Source: RPQJ01 sp963846885 (GTDB lineage Bacteria; Pseudomonadota; Gammaproteobacteria; Steroidobacterales; Steroidobacteraceae). Taken from it: 64,000 nucleotides of DNA. Below are positions 8,731 through 17,209 of the stretch, in pieces. Both the position numbers and the translations under genes were made by a program. Location: positions 310,001 through 374,000 of the forward strand of contig CAWJXS010000020.1 of assembly GCA_963846885.1 (NCBI GenBank), written 5' to 3'. Position 1 is the stretch's first letter; the number at the start of each line of letters is the position of its first letter. The notes under the pieces were generated by a model that saw nothing but the letters and a program-made list of their open reading frames with translations, had not been told where the DNA came from and did not search any database.

Positions 8731-9234
8731 ATGGCCAGCATGCGCCACATCATCGCCATCACGCTGCAGAACGAATCGGGCGCCCTGAGCCGAGTGGCGG
8801 GCCTGTTCTCCACCCGCGGCTACAACATCGAGTCGCTGAACGTGGCGCCGACCGACGATCCGACGGTGTCCCGCCTCACGCTGGTCACCACCGGCAACGA
8901 CGCGGTGATCCACCAGATCACGCAGCAGTCGCTGAAGCTGGTCGACGTGGTCGACGTCGAGGACGTCACGCGCGAGGAACATTTCGAGCGCGAACTGCTG
9001 CTGATCAAGGTGAAGGCGAAGGCGACGCAAGTGGGCTCGCTCTGGTCGGCCACTCAGCGGGCGGGCGGTCGCGTGCTGTGGGACGCGGCTGACAGCTTCA
9101 CCATCGAACTGACCAGCAGTGAGGCGGACATCAACCGCTTCATGGCCGAGGTCGCGAACTTCGGCGAAGTGCTCGAAGTGGTGCGCAGTGGCGCGCTCGC
9201 GATCCAGAAGGGCCGGCAGACGCTCGAGGGCTGA
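8731..9234 (+). CDS. ilvN: Acetolactate synthase small (regulatory) subunit
   Basis: 167 residues with an N-terminal ACT domain (MRHIIAITLQNESGALSRVAG, then STRGYNIESLNVAPT) and the C-terminal ALS_ss domain (LLLIKVKAKATQ, FGEVLEVVRSGALAIQKG). It binds the IlvB catalytic subunit and confers valine feedback and full activity. The length equals E. coli IlvH. The ATG at 8731 gives the canonical N-terminus. The gene is divergent from ilvB with 188 bp between the starts; the AT-richer stretch near 8681-8706 is the likely promoter zone. Confidence 0.94.
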   Translation: MASMRHIIAITLQNESGALSRVAGLFSTRGYNIESLNVAPTDDPTVSRLTLVTTGNDAVIHQITQQSLKLVDVVDVEDVTREEHFERELLLIKVKAKATQVGSLWSATQRAGGRVLWDAADSFTIELTSSEADINRFMAEVANFGEVLEVVRSGALAIQKGRQTLEG

Positions 9235-9253
9235 ATTTCCTCGCCTCTCCTTG

Positions 9254-9797
9254 CCTCTCCCGCTTCAGCGGGAGAGGCCGGCCGCAGGCCGGGTGAGGGT
9301 TCTTAGCCGGTTGCTCTCCGGCCCTTGCCCCGAGCTTGGAAAGGCAGACACGCGCTCTGGGCAAGGGCCGGGAGCAACCGTCTGTGAAACAGTGGCTGAG
9401 CGTCAGCTTCCGCGGCGGAAAAGATCGCACGGCGCACGCAACCTCTCCGCACTGCGAGTCAGCAATCACGCCCGCGGGCGTGGCCTGCACCGTCGCGGGC
9501 GCGACGTCGGACCCAGCGGGCTTCCAGGGCTTCCTCCGCGCTCCGTGTCGGACGCCGCAGCTCGAGCGCAGGAGCGAAGCGGCACTGCGGCCTGGTCGCT
9601 GCTGCGCTGGCACCATCGCTTCGCTCCCGTTCGAGCAAGGCTCGCCGTGATTCGTGCGGTTCCTCCGCGCGAATCACGCTGCGCGGTAGACCCGGAGCGC
9701 GGAGGAAGCCCTGGAAGCCCGCTGGGCCCGGTGGCGCGCCCGGGGGCAAGGCCCTCACCCGGCCTGCGGCCGGCCTCTCCCGCTGAAGCGGGAGAGG
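9254..9797. repeat. 544-bp gene-free compound repeat bounded by 46-bp inverted REP-like arms
   Basis: The interval between the convergent ilvN and thioesterase genes is bounded by perfect 46-nt inverted copies of a REP-like sequence (9254-9299 and 9752-9797; core CCTCTCCCGCTTCAGCGGGA). Inside are hairpin copy C (9308-9380) and a further 34-nt perfect inverted repeat (9512-9545 with 9693-9726). No protein is supportable in any frame. The nested palindromes suggest repeated insertion or fold-back of short elements. Confidence 0.8.
9308..9380 (+). repeat. Dispersed hairpin element, copy C
   Basis: Left arm 9308-9330 and right arm 9359-9380 pair over 22 bp with one bulged T. The 28-nt loop at 9331-9358 equals the copy A loop except for the last base and is identical to the copy B loop. 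The stem sequence (GGCCCTTGCCC next to the loop) differs from the other copies. Confidence 0.85.
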
Positions 9798-9803
9798 CGG
9801 GGA

Positions 9804-10289
9804 TCAGGGCAGCGCCCCGAACCCGACGTACCCGTCCTGCAGCGTCTCGAGCGCCGCGCGCACCGGCGCCGGAATCGGCACCGGCCGCCGCGTCACGCTG
9901 TCGACGTACACGTGGACGAATCGCCCGATGGCCGCGGGCTCGGTCTCCTGGTTGCGGAACAGCCCGATGCGATACACCACGCTCGAGTTGCCAAGCCGCT
10001 CGAGCGCGAGGCCCGCGTGCACGGTGTCCGGAAAACTGAGCTCGCTGATGAACCGGCAGCTCGTTTCCGCGACGATGCCGATCGCAGGCAGTTCGCGCAC
10101 GTCGCAGCCGCTCGCCTCGATCAGGTAGCCGTTCACGGCGGTGTCGAAGTACGAGTAATAGACGACGTTGTTGACGTGACCGTACTGGTCGTTGTCCATC
10201 CAGCGCGTCGTAATCATGCGCAGCACGCGGAACTCGCCCCGGCGCATGGGCTGTTGCGCGACCTCGACGACTGCTTCTTGCGGGCTCAT
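9804..10289 (-). CDS. Hotdog-fold acyl-CoA thioesterase (4HBT family)
   Basis: 161 residues. The 4-hydroxybenzoyl-CoA thioesterase-type signature is clear: TTRWMDNDQYGHVNNVVYYS (Asp in the active-site loop, GHVNN) and a C-terminal IGRFVHVYVDSVTRRPVPIP. It should hydrolyse an acyl-CoA in the cytoplasm; the acyl group cannot be told from sequence. The start at 10289 (MSPQEAVVEV) is preferred because TAGGA lies just upstream. It is divergent from the alcohol dehydrogenase gene at 10378. Confidence 0.85.
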   Translation of the reverse strand: MSPQEAVVEVAQQPMRRGEFRVLRMITTRWMDNDQYGHVNNVVYYSYFDTAVNGYLIEASGCDVRELPAIGIVAETSCRFISELSFPDTVHAGLALERLGNSSVVYRIGLFRNQETEPAAIGRFVHVYVDSVTRRPVPIPAPVRAALETLQDGYVGFGALP

Positions 10290-10377
10290 GACTGTCCTAC
10301 TCCAACGGCGCACCGGTCTGTCGGCGCCTGCATTATTGCAGTGGAGCGGCAGGGAGTGCTTGGGCTACGCTCGGCCC

Positions 10378-11508
10378 ATGCTCAAGACCAAAGCTGCCGT
10401 GTTGCGCGAGCTGGGCCGGCCGGGCCCCTACGCACAGTCGCGCCCCCTCGCGATCGAGGAAGTCGACCTGGCGCCGCCCGGTCCCGGCGAAGTGCTGGTG
10501 CGTGTGCGGGCTGCGGGCCTGTGCCACTCCGATCTCTCGGTCATCGACGGCAACCGTCCGCGACCGTTGCCGATGGTGCTTGGCCACGAGATGGCGGGCG
10601 TCGTCGAGGAAACCGGCAGCGGCGTCACCGACCTGCAGCGCGGCGACCACGTCGTCGCGTCGTTCGTGCCCAGCTGCGGCGTCTGCGGGCCCTGCGTCGC
10701 GGGCCGTCCGGCACTGTGCGAGCCGGGTCTCGCGTCGAACACGGCAGGCACGCTGCTGTCGGGCGAGCGCCGCCTTTGCCAGCACGGCGCGCCGCTCCAT
10801 CATCACCTCGGCGTATCGGGGTTCGCCGAGTGGGCGACCGTCTCGCGCCGCTCGCTGGTGCGAGTCGATCCCACGCTGCCGTTCGCCGAGGCCGCGCTGT
10901 TCGGCTGCGCCGTGATCACGGGCGTCGGTGCGGTCGTGAACACCGCAGCCATGCCCAAGCATTCCACGCTGGCCGTGATCGGGCTCGGCGGCGTCGGCCT
11001 CGCCGCGCTGCTCGCGGGCCGCATGCTCGAGGCCACCGCGGTCATCGCGATCGACCTCAACGAATCGAAGCTCGCCAAGGCGCGTGAACTCGGCGCAACC
11101 CTCGCCATCAATGCAGCGGACACCGACTGCGTCGATCGCGTGCGCGAAGCGAGTGGCGGCGGCGTCGCCTATGCATTCGAGATGGCGGGCTCGGCACGCG
11201 CGCTCGAGCTGGCTTATCGCGTGACGCGCCGCGGCGGCACGACCGTCTCTGCAGGCCTGCCGCACCCGCAGCACCAGGTCGCTTTCTCGCACGTCAGCCT
11301 CGTCGCAGAAGAGCGCACCTTGAAGGGCAGTTACCTGGGCAGCTGCGTGCCGGAGCGCGACATCCCGCAGTACATCGAGTGGTACCGCGCAGGCCGGCTA
11401 CCCGTCGACCAGTTGCTGAGCGAGCGCATCACCCTGGCCGACATCAACGGCGCGTTCGACCGGCTCGCCGCCGGCGCATCGATCCGCCAGGTGATCGAGA
11501 TTGATTGA
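10378..11508 (+). CDS. Zinc-dependent alcohol dehydrogenase (MDR family)
   Basis: 376 residues. Catalytic zinc ligands are Cys49 (AGLCHSD) and His70-Glu71 (GHEMAGVVE); the structural zinc lobe has four Cys (100, 103, 106, 114). The NAD(P)-binding motif is IGLGGVGLAALLAG. The arrangement resembles class III / aryl-alcohol-type dehydrogenases. Substrate is unknown. The ATG at 10378 begins the conserved N-terminus MLKTKAAVLRELGRP. The stop overlaps the first codons of the CIA30-like gene by 8 bp, suggesting co-transcription. Confidence 0.88.
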   Translation: MLKTKAAVLRELGRPGPYAQSRPLAIEEVDLAPPGPGEVLVRVRAAGLCHSDLSVIDGNRPRPLPMVLGHEMAGVVEETGSGVTDLQRGDHVVASFVPSCGVCGPCVAGRPALCEPGLASNTAGTLLSGERRLCQHGAPLHHHLGVSGFAEWATVSRRSLVRVDPTLPFAEAALFGCAVITGVGAVVNTAAMPKHSTLAVIGLGGVGLAALLAGRMLEATAVIAIDLNESKLAKARELGATLAINAADTDCVDRVREASGGGVAYAFEMAGSARALELAYRVTRRGGTTVSAGLPHPQHQVAFSHVSLVAEERTLKGSYLGSCVPERDIPQYIEWYRAGRLPVDQLLSERITLADINGAFDRLAAGASIRQVIEID

Positions 11509-12030
11509 GCGCCTGCTCGATTTCAGCGCAGAGGGCGCGACGGCGTGCTGGCGTTCCATCGACGACGTCGTGATGGGCGGCGTCTCGCACAGCGCGCTGC
11601 TGCCGTACGCCGCAGGCGTCGCCAGTTTTTCGGGAGTGGTCTCGCTCGATCGGGGCGGCGGGTTCGCCTCGGTGCGCACCGAACCCCAGCGCTGGCGCAC
11701 CGCAGGCGCGCGATCGTTCGTGCTGCGCTGCCGGGGCGACGGACGGAACTACAAGTTCACGGCGCGCGTCGACGACGGCTTCGACGGCGTGCAGTACCAG
11801 GCGCGCTTCGCGCCGCCGCGCGGCGAATGGACCGAGATCGAATTGCCGGTTGCGGATTTCGTGGCGAGTTTTCGCGGCCGGACCGTGACGAATGCCGGGC
11901 CGCTCGCAGCCGGCGAAGATCCGGCAGCTCGGGACTCATGGTCAGCGACAAGCAGGCCGGACCGTTCGAGTTGTTGATCGAGTGGGTGGGCGTTGCCCTC
12001 ACCCGCGCTGCGCGCGACCTCTCCCGCTGA
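11501..12030 (+). CDS. CIA30-like (NDUFAF1-type) domain protein, frameshifted near the C-terminus
   Basis: The first about 140 residues fit the CIA30 family (LLDFSAEGATACWRSIDDVVMGGVS, FSGVVSLDRGGGFASVR, FTARVDDGFDGVQYQARF), beta-sandwich proteins related to a mitochondrial complex I assembly factor; bacterial members have unknown roles. The natural C-terminus (GLMVSDKQAGPFELLIEWV) is in another frame. Removing one G near 11911-11914 and one near 11930-11933 would give a continuous family-like sequence. The last codons run into a REP-like repeat (11996-12041), so the exact end is uncertain. Confidence 0.65.
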
Positions 12031-12041
12031 AGCGGGAGAGG
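11996..12041. repeat. REP-like palindromic repeat
   Basis: 46-nt copy of the CCCTCACCC...CTCTCCCGC-stem-GCGGGAGAG repeat found at 9254, 9752, 39757, 41813, 44253 and 62159. It sits between the convergent CIA30-like and Omp85-family genes, the usual REP position. Confidence 0.8.
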
Positions 12042-12045
12042 TGAA

Positions 12046-13674
12046 TCAGAAGCGCGCTTTGGTCTCGACGACGAATTGCACGCTGTCCACGTCGTTGCCG
12101 CCGTCGAGCGGAAACGCGAGGTCGATGTGGATGACGTTGCCGAACGCCGAGCGACTCGAGCCCAGCCGCACGCCGACGCCGAAGTTCTTGAGCAGGCCAT
12201 CGCTGGTGGCGCCGGTCACGTCGGTGCCCCACGTGCGCCCCATGTCGAAGAACGCCGCGCCTGCCACGTGGAACAGGCGGAACGGATACCAGCCGGTGTA
12301 GTAGCGCTCTTCGAGCGTGAGCAGCGCCTTCGACGTGCCTGCCTGGTAACGCAGGGGATAGCCGCGCAGCCCCTCTTCGCCGCCGAGCAGGATCTGCCGC
12401 TCGGCGTCGAGGTTTTCGCTGGTCGTGCCGTTGATGGTGGCGAAGAACTTCGTCCGCTCGGAGGTGGTCCGGTAATACCGGACCTCGGCCGCCAGCACGG
12501 CATTGCGCAAGCCGTCGGTTTCGACACGGCCCGAGGCTGCGCCCGTCATGAACAACGAGCTGCGAGCGTCGAAGTCCCAGCCATTCTGCGCGTACGCGCT
12601 GAACAGCAGCGCATCGCGGTCCGATCCCAGCGAGCTTGACGCATATCCGATGCGACCGCCTGCGCGCAACCCGAGCAGCACGTCCTCGGTGCGTTGGATC
12701 TGGTCCTGGTTCGTGCGCTCCTGGTACTGGTCCTGCACCAGGTCGAATCCCACCCACGGGTACACCAGTTCCCTGTCTTCGGGCAGCGGACCACCGAGGT
12801 CCTCGTCCACCAGGGCAGCAAAGCGACTGCGATGGTACGTCACGCCCGCCGTCCAGCGCCGGACCCAGCCCTCCTGCAGGCCCGCCGACCAGCCGCCATA
12901 CACTTCCGCGAACTGTTCGTCGTGCTCGAACTTGCCCACTTCCTCGCCGTAGGCGTAGCGCGGATCGCTACGGATCGAATCGAACAGGTACGTGCCGCGC
13001 GCACGGCGCGTATCGAGCGCGTAGAACGGCAGGTCGAGCCGCAGCGCCTTGGTGCTGCCGTCGTCGGCGTCGCTGTACACCACGCCGAGGCGCGTCCACG
13101 TGGAGTGGAAGTGCGGATCGAAGTAGCCGAAGGTGAGCGACTCCCGATCGACGTCGTTGGCCCAGCTGAACGAAAGCTGCTGCCCACTGCCGAGGAGGTT
13201 TTTTTCTTCGAGCTCGATCGACGACGTGTTGGCCCCGCCCTGGCGGCTGAAGTTGATGCCGGGGTTCAGCGTCCAGGTGTCGCGCGTGCGCACCTGCAGC
13301 ACGACTTTATTGCCGTCGTACGCGACGGGCCGGATCCACGCGTCATAGAGGTAATCGTTGGCGCGCAGGATGCGCTCGGTCTCGTCGATCTTCCGTTGCA
13401 CGTACGGCTCGCCGGTCTCGAACAGCAACTGGTGCTCGATGACGGGCTTGCGTGTGTTGATGTGCAGCTTGTTGGCCGTGCGATAGAGCCACTTGTCTTC
13501 GGACGGAATCGACGGATCGAAGATGTCGCCGACTTCGATGCGGATCTCGCCGATCACGGCGCCCGCCGCCTCGAGTTCCGCGCCCGACGGAATGCCTGCA
13601 GGCCAGGCATGGACGATTTCCTGGGCAGCACGCACCGGAGCCGCAGCGCCCAGGGCCAGCAGCAACAGCGCCAA
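12046..13674 (-). CDS. Omp85/BamA-TamA superfamily outer membrane protein
   Basis: About 542 residues: a signal peptide (ALLLLALGAAAPVRA), a short POTRA-like region (HINTRKPVIEHQLLFETGEP, VQRKIDETERILR), then a 16-strand-type beta-barrel with the loop-6 motif LLGGEEGLRGYPLRYQAGT and a terminal Phe (VETKARF) used for BAM recognition. The length suits a single-POTRA member. Cargo or function is unknown. The TTG at 13674 is the first usable start, but in-frame codons upstream (TLRRSALALL) would give a better basic signal-peptide N-region, so the start is uncertain. It lies 27 bp after qor. Confidence 0.85.
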   Translation of the reverse strand: MALLLLALGAAAPVRAAQEIVHAWPAGIPSGAELEAAGAVIGEIRIEVGDIFDPSIPSEDKWLYRTANKLHINTRKPVIEHQLLFETGEPYVQRKIDETERILRANDYLYDAWIRPVAYDGNKVVLQVRTRDTWTLNPGINFSRQGGANTSSIELEEKNLLGSGQQLSFSWANDVDRESLTFGYFDPHFHSTWTRLGVVYSDADDGSTKALRLDLPFYALDTRRARGTYLFDSIRSDPRYAYGEEVGKFEHDEQFAEVYGGWSAGLQEGWVRRWTAGVTYHRSRFAALVDEDLGGPLPEDRELVYPWVGFDLVQDQYQERTNQDQIQRTEDVLLGLRAGGRIGYASSSLGSDRDALLFSAYAQNGWDFDARSSLFMTGAASGRVETDGLRNAVLAAEVRYYRTTSERTKFFATINGTTSENLDAERQILLGGEEGLRGYPLRYQAGTSKALLTLEERYYTGWYPFRLFHVAGAAFFDMGRTWGTDVTGATSDGLLKNFGVGVRLGSSRSAFGNVIHIDLAFPLDGGNDVDSVQFVVETKARF

Positions 13675-13700
13675 TGCACTTCGACGTAGGGTCGTTACGC

Positions 13701-14675
13701 TCAGGGCAGCAACACCGTGGAGCCGACGGTGCGGCGATCCTGCAGGTCGCGATGCGCCTGCTGCACGTCACTCATCGGGTAGGTCTGGCCGATCTCGATG
13801 CGCACGACGCCGCGGCCGATGACGTCGAACAGCTCGGCCGCGGACTTGAGCAGGTCCGCCCGCCGGGCGGTGTATGAGAACAAGGTCGGGCGCGTCAGGA
13901 ACAGGGAGCCGCGCTTGGCCAGCTCGAGCGGTGCGAACGGCGGCACCGGGCCCGACGCGTTGCCGTAGGTGACCATGAGACCGAGCGGACGCAGCGAGTC
14001 GAGCGAGGCGACGAACGTGTCCTTGCCGACAGAGTCGTAGACGACATGCGCGCCCTGCCCGCCCGACAACTCCTTGACGCGCGCAGCCAGGTCATCGCGC
14101 CCCTGGACCAGGACGTCCTTGCAGCCCATGGCACGCACGACCGCCGCTTTGGCGTCGCTGCCGACGACGGCGATCACGCGCGCGCCGAGGTGCAGCGCCC
14201 ACTGCACGAGGATGCTGCCGACACCACCAGCCGCCGCGTGCACCACGACCACCGTTCCCTTGCGTACCTTGTACGTGCGGCGCAGCAGGACCTGCGCGGT
14301 CATGCCCTTCAGCAACGCCGCAGCGGCCAGCCGGTCGCTGACCCCATCCGGCACGGGCACCAGCTGTGCCGCCGGGAGCACGCGTTCCTCGGCGTAGGCA
14401 CCTGGAGTCGTCGATGCGTAAGCCACGCGATCGCCCACTTTGAATTCGCGAACGCCGGGGCCGATGGCCTCGACGACGCCCGCCGCCTCGCGGCCGAGGC
14501 CGCCTGGCAGTTGCCCGCCGTAGAGCCCGGTTCTCTCATAGACGTCGATGAAGTTGAGGCCGACCGCCGTCTGCCGCAGCAGCACCTCGCCGCGGCGGGG
14601 CGTCGACTCGGCGACCGCTTCCCACTGCATCACTTCAGGGCCGCCGTGCGCGTGAATACGAATGGCATGGGACAT
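13701..14675 (-). CDS. qor: NADPH:quinone oxidoreductase (zeta-crystallin type)
   Basis: 324 residues of the zinc-free MDR quinone reductase group, reducing quinones or enals with NADPH in the cytoplasm. Landmarks: VGLNFIDVYERTGLY, GREAAGVVEAIG, and the nucleotide-binding HAAAGGVGSILVQWA followed by IAVVGSDAKAAV. No zinc ligands are present, as expected. The ATG at 14675 (MSHAIRIHAHGG) is chosen over a GTG two codons upstream. Confidence 0.9.
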   Translation of the reverse strand: MSHAIRIHAHGGPEVMQWEAVAESTPRRGEVLLRQTAVGLNFIDVYERTGLYGGQLPGGLGREAAGVVEAIGPGVREFKVGDRVAYASTTPGAYAEERVLPAAQLVPVPDGVSDRLAAAALLKGMTAQVLLRRTYKVRKGTVVVVHAAAGGVGSILVQWALHLGARVIAVVGSDAKAAVVRAMGCKDVLVQGRDDLAARVKELSGGQGAHVVYDSVGKDTFVASLDSLRPLGLMVTYGNASGPVPPFAPLELAKRGSLFLTRPTLFSYTARRADLLKSAAELFDVIGRGVVRIEIGQTYPMSDVQQAHRDLQDRRTVGSTVLLP

Positions 14676-14806
14676 GGTCACACCGGGCGCGTGATAGGTA
14701 GACGGAATGATGACGACCGGCGTTCCATTCCGGTAGCGGACTCACCGCAGTGCGGGTCGTTCCCTGTGTGAGACTCCGCCGTCAGCCAAAGCAACCGCCG
14801 TTGGCG

Positions 14807-15184
14807 TCAAACAGGCGGTAAGGGCGCTTGCGTGATCACCAGGTCGGCAACAGGCCGCCCGCCGATCAGGTGTTCCTGCAGGATGCGCTCGAGATTGGCG
14901 GGGGTGCAGCTGCGATACCAGGTGCCGTCCGGATAGACGACGGCGACCGGTCCGGCCGTGCAGATGCGCAGGCAGTGCGCCTTGGTCCGCATCACGCCGC
15001 CAGCGACATCGACGAGCCCCAGTTCGCGGAACCGGCGCTTGAGATAGTCCCAGCTTTCTTCGGAACGCGCGACCGGCGCGCACTTGCCGCCGGCGACGCA
15101 GAGAAAAATGTGCCGCTGTTGTCGCCCTATGGCCAACTTGGCGACGGCGCGCGCGAGCGCCTCGTCGAGCGAAGGTTCAGTCAT
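14807..15184 (-). CDS. Thioredoxin-like 2Fe-2S ferredoxin
   Basis: 125 residues with four cysteines spaced as in Shethna-type/NuoE-like ferredoxins: Cys29 and Cys35 (FLCVAGGKCAP), Cys71 and Cys75 (HCLRICTAGPVAVVYPDG). Such proteins carry a [2Fe-2S] cluster and act as small electron carriers or sensors. The redox partner is unknown; a ferredoxin-reductase-like flavoprotein is encoded 0.8 kb away at 15943, which makes a functional link possible but unproven. Upstream of P-II on the same strand direction is a 52-bp gap. Confidence 0.82.
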   Translation of the reverse strand: MTEPSLDEALARAVAKLAIGRQQRHIFLCVAGGKCAPVARSEESWDYLKRRFRELGLVDVAGGVMRTKAHCLRICTAGPVAVVYPDGTWYRSCTPANLERILQEHLIGGRPVADLVITQAPLPPV

Positions 15185-15236
15185 TGCGGCGCCTCGGTTC
15201 CGGTGGTCCGGAACCGATGCTAGCGCGTGCAGCCCG

Positions 15237-15575
15237 TCAAAGGGCCTGGTCGTCAGCCTCGCCCGTGCGGATGCGGATGGCGCGCTCGAGGTCGGAGATG
15301 AAGATCTTGCCGTCGCCGACCTTGCCGGTGCGGGCGGCCGAGACGATCGCCTCGACCACCTGGTCGACCAGCGATTCCTTCACGGCCACTTCGATGCGCG
15401 TCTTCGGCACGAAATCGACGACGTACTCCGCGCCGCGGTACAGCTCGGTGTGGCCGCGCTGGCGGCCGAAGCCCTTCACTTCAGTGACGGTCATGCCGGA
15501 CACGCCAAGCTCGGACAGCGCGGCGCGCACGTCGTCCAGCTTGAAAGGTTTGATGATTGCACTGATCAGCTTCAT
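15237..15575 (-). CDS. glnB: Nitrogen regulatory protein P-II
   Basis: 112 residues, the standard P-II length. The protein senses 2-oxoglutarate, ATP/ADP and glutamine (via uridylylation) and controls GlnE, NtrB and AmtB. The T-loop is intact with Tyr51 in RGHTELYRGAEYVVDFVPK, and the C-terminal signature TGKVGDGKIFISDLERAIRIRTGE is present. GAGGAG precedes the ATG at 15575. No amtB is adjacent, so GlnB is preferred over GlnK; the distinction is uncertain. Confidence 0.94.
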   Translation of the reverse strand: MKLISAIIKPFKLDDVRAALSELGVSGMTVTEVKGFGRQRGHTELYRGAEYVVDFVPKTRIEVAVKESLVDQVVEAIVSAARTGKVGDGKIFISDLERAIRIRTGEADDQAL

Positions 15576-15696
15576 GGACTTCGGGCTCCTCGGTTCTCGT
15601 GTTCATTGTCAGGCGGCCGGCCGCGGTTCCACGTCGTTGGAAACCGAAACGACCCACACCGCGCCGCCTCCCCTCAGGGGGACCTCGGACTGCTTA

Positions 15697-15712
15697 TGCA
15701 GAATCCGTGCCG
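15697..15712 (-). promoter_or_regulatory. Candidate sigma-54 promoter upstream of P-II
   Basis: On the minus strand CGGCACGGATTCTGCA keeps the GG-N10-GC spacing of -24/-12 elements, with two mismatches to TGGCACRNNNNTTGCW. It lies about 120 bp before the P-II start. Sigma-54/NtrC control of P-II genes is well known, but this match is weak. The rest of the 367-bp interval 15576-15942 holds nothing else I can recognise. Confidence 0.3.
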
Positions 15713-15942
15713 ACCGCTGCCGGACCGGATTCTCAGGAAACCCCGTGGCCAGTCGCACCAAGTTGGAGCGCCCCGGCCCCAGACCGCTCGTGGCTGGTGC
15801 GGAAACGGACCTTGCCGCATCGCCCCAGACCAGACGGAACCAAGGATAAGACAGGCGCACGGGCCGACGCACCCCGCGGCGATCGCACCGGTGCCTGTTG
15901 CTTTGCGGCATCATAGGGCATCCACGCTGCGTAGAGGTCGGC

Positions 15943-17160
15943 ATGACGGACGGGACGGTAGTGATCGTGGGCGCTAGCCACGCCGCGGTGCAGGCGGTCG
16001 ACACCCTGCGACGCGAAGGTCACACCGGACCGGTCGTCCTCGTCGGCGACGAGCCCTACCTGCCCTACAACCGGCCCCCGCTGTCGAAGAAATACCTGGC
16101 GGGCGAAATGGACCGCGAACGGCTGCTTTTGCGCAGCGCCCAGTTCTACGAACAGCACAAGATCGATGTGAAACTGGGCCTGCGGGTCACCGCGATTGAT
16201 CGAACCGACCAGCGGCTCAGGCTCAGCGATGGCGCCGAACTGCGCTACGACAAGCTGCTGCTGTGCCTCGGCAGCCGCAACCGGCTGCTCGAAGTTCCTG
16301 GTTACGACCTCGCTGGCATTCATTACCTGCGGACGATGGCCGATGTCGACGGCATCCGCGGCGACCTGCCCACGGCGAAAAAGGTGGTCATCGTGGGCGC
16401 CGGTTACATCGGCCTCGAAGCGGCCGCGTCATGCCGGCACCTGGGCCTCGAGGTGACCGTCCTGGAAATGGCGGACCGCCCGCTCAACCGCGTCACGACG
16501 CCCGAGATGTCGGCCTTCTACCTGCGCCGCCACGAGCGGGAGGGCGTGCGCATCCTCTGCGGCATGTCGGTCACCTCGTTCGTCGGGAACGACGCGGGGC
16601 ACGTGCGCGCGGTGGCCTGCGGCGAACGCGAGTTCGAGGCGGATTTCGTCATCGTCGGCGTCGGCATCCTGCCGGAAACGACGCTCGCCGCGGCCGCGGG
16701 CCTGCGCTGCGAAAACGGCATCTGGGTCGACGAGCAGTGCCAGACCTCCGACCCCAACATCTACGCCGCGGGCGATTGCACGTATCACCCCGGCATCCGC
16801 TATGAGCGGCGCATGCGGCTCGAATCGGTCGACAACGCCGTGGAGCAGGCCAAGACGGCAGCCATGAACATGTGCGGCAAGCACGCGCGGCACGAGCACG
16901 TGCCGTGGTTCTGGTCGGACCAGTACGACCTCAAGCTGCAGATCGCAGGGCTTTGCCAGGGCTACGACCAGACCGTCGTCCGCGGCGATCCGGACTCGGG
17001 CAAGTTCGCGCTCTACTACTTTGCACAGGGCAAATTGCTGGCCGTCGACGCGATCAACAGCCCGAAGGACTTCATGCAGGGCAAGAAGTGGATCGCCGAG
17101 CAGAAGCACCCCGACCCCGTGCTGCTGGCCGACACCAGCGTGGACTTGAAGACGCTCTAG
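15943..17160 (+). CDS. FAD-dependent ferredoxin reductase-type oxidoreductase
   Basis: 405 residues of the putidaredoxin/rhodocoxin reductase family, which pass electrons from NAD(P)H to a ferredoxin. FAD motif near the N-terminus VVIVGASHAAVQAVDTLR (GxSxA variant), substrate-side motif YLPYNRPPLSKKYLAG, NAD motif VVIVGAGYIGLEAAASCR, and C-terminal FAD motif IYAAGDCTYH. The C-terminal reductase domain (WFWSDQYDLKLQIAG) is typical. AGAGG precedes the ATG at 15943. The nearby 2Fe-2S protein could be a partner, by inference only. Confidence 0.88.
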   Translation: MTDGTVVIVGASHAAVQAVDTLRREGHTGPVVLVGDEPYLPYNRPPLSKKYLAGEMDRERLLLRSAQFYEQHKIDVKLGLRVTAIDRTDQRLRLSDGAELRYDKLLLCLGSRNRLLEVPGYDLAGIHYLRTMADVDGIRGDLPTAKKVVIVGAGYIGLEAAASCRHLGLEVTVLEMADRPLNRVTTPEMSAFYLRRHEREGVRILCGMSVTSFVGNDAGHVRAVACGEREFEADFVIVGVGILPETTLAAAAGLRCENGIWVDEQCQTSDPNIYAAGDCTYHPGIRYERRMRLESVDNAVEQAKTAAMNMCGKHARHEHVPWFWSDQYDLKLQIAGLCQGYDQTVVRGDPDSGKFALYYFAQGKLLAVDAINSPKDFMQGKKWIAEQKHPDPVLLADTSVDLKTL

Positions 17161-17209
17161 TGCGGTAGACTTTTGCAGTGCGGCAGGACACACCTGCCTG
17201 GAGAACTGC

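Noticed and set aside
9460..9760. Possible small proteins in the gene-free block between ilvN and the thioesterase gene
   Set aside because: The apparent matching segments on the two strands arise from the 34-nt inverted repeat, not from coding; no start with a ribosome-binding site was found.
15576..15942. Possible small genes in the interval between P-II and the ferredoxin reductase
   Set aside because: The open frames have no ribosome-binding sites, hydrophobic signals or recognisable motifs; only a weak sigma-54-like element is noted.
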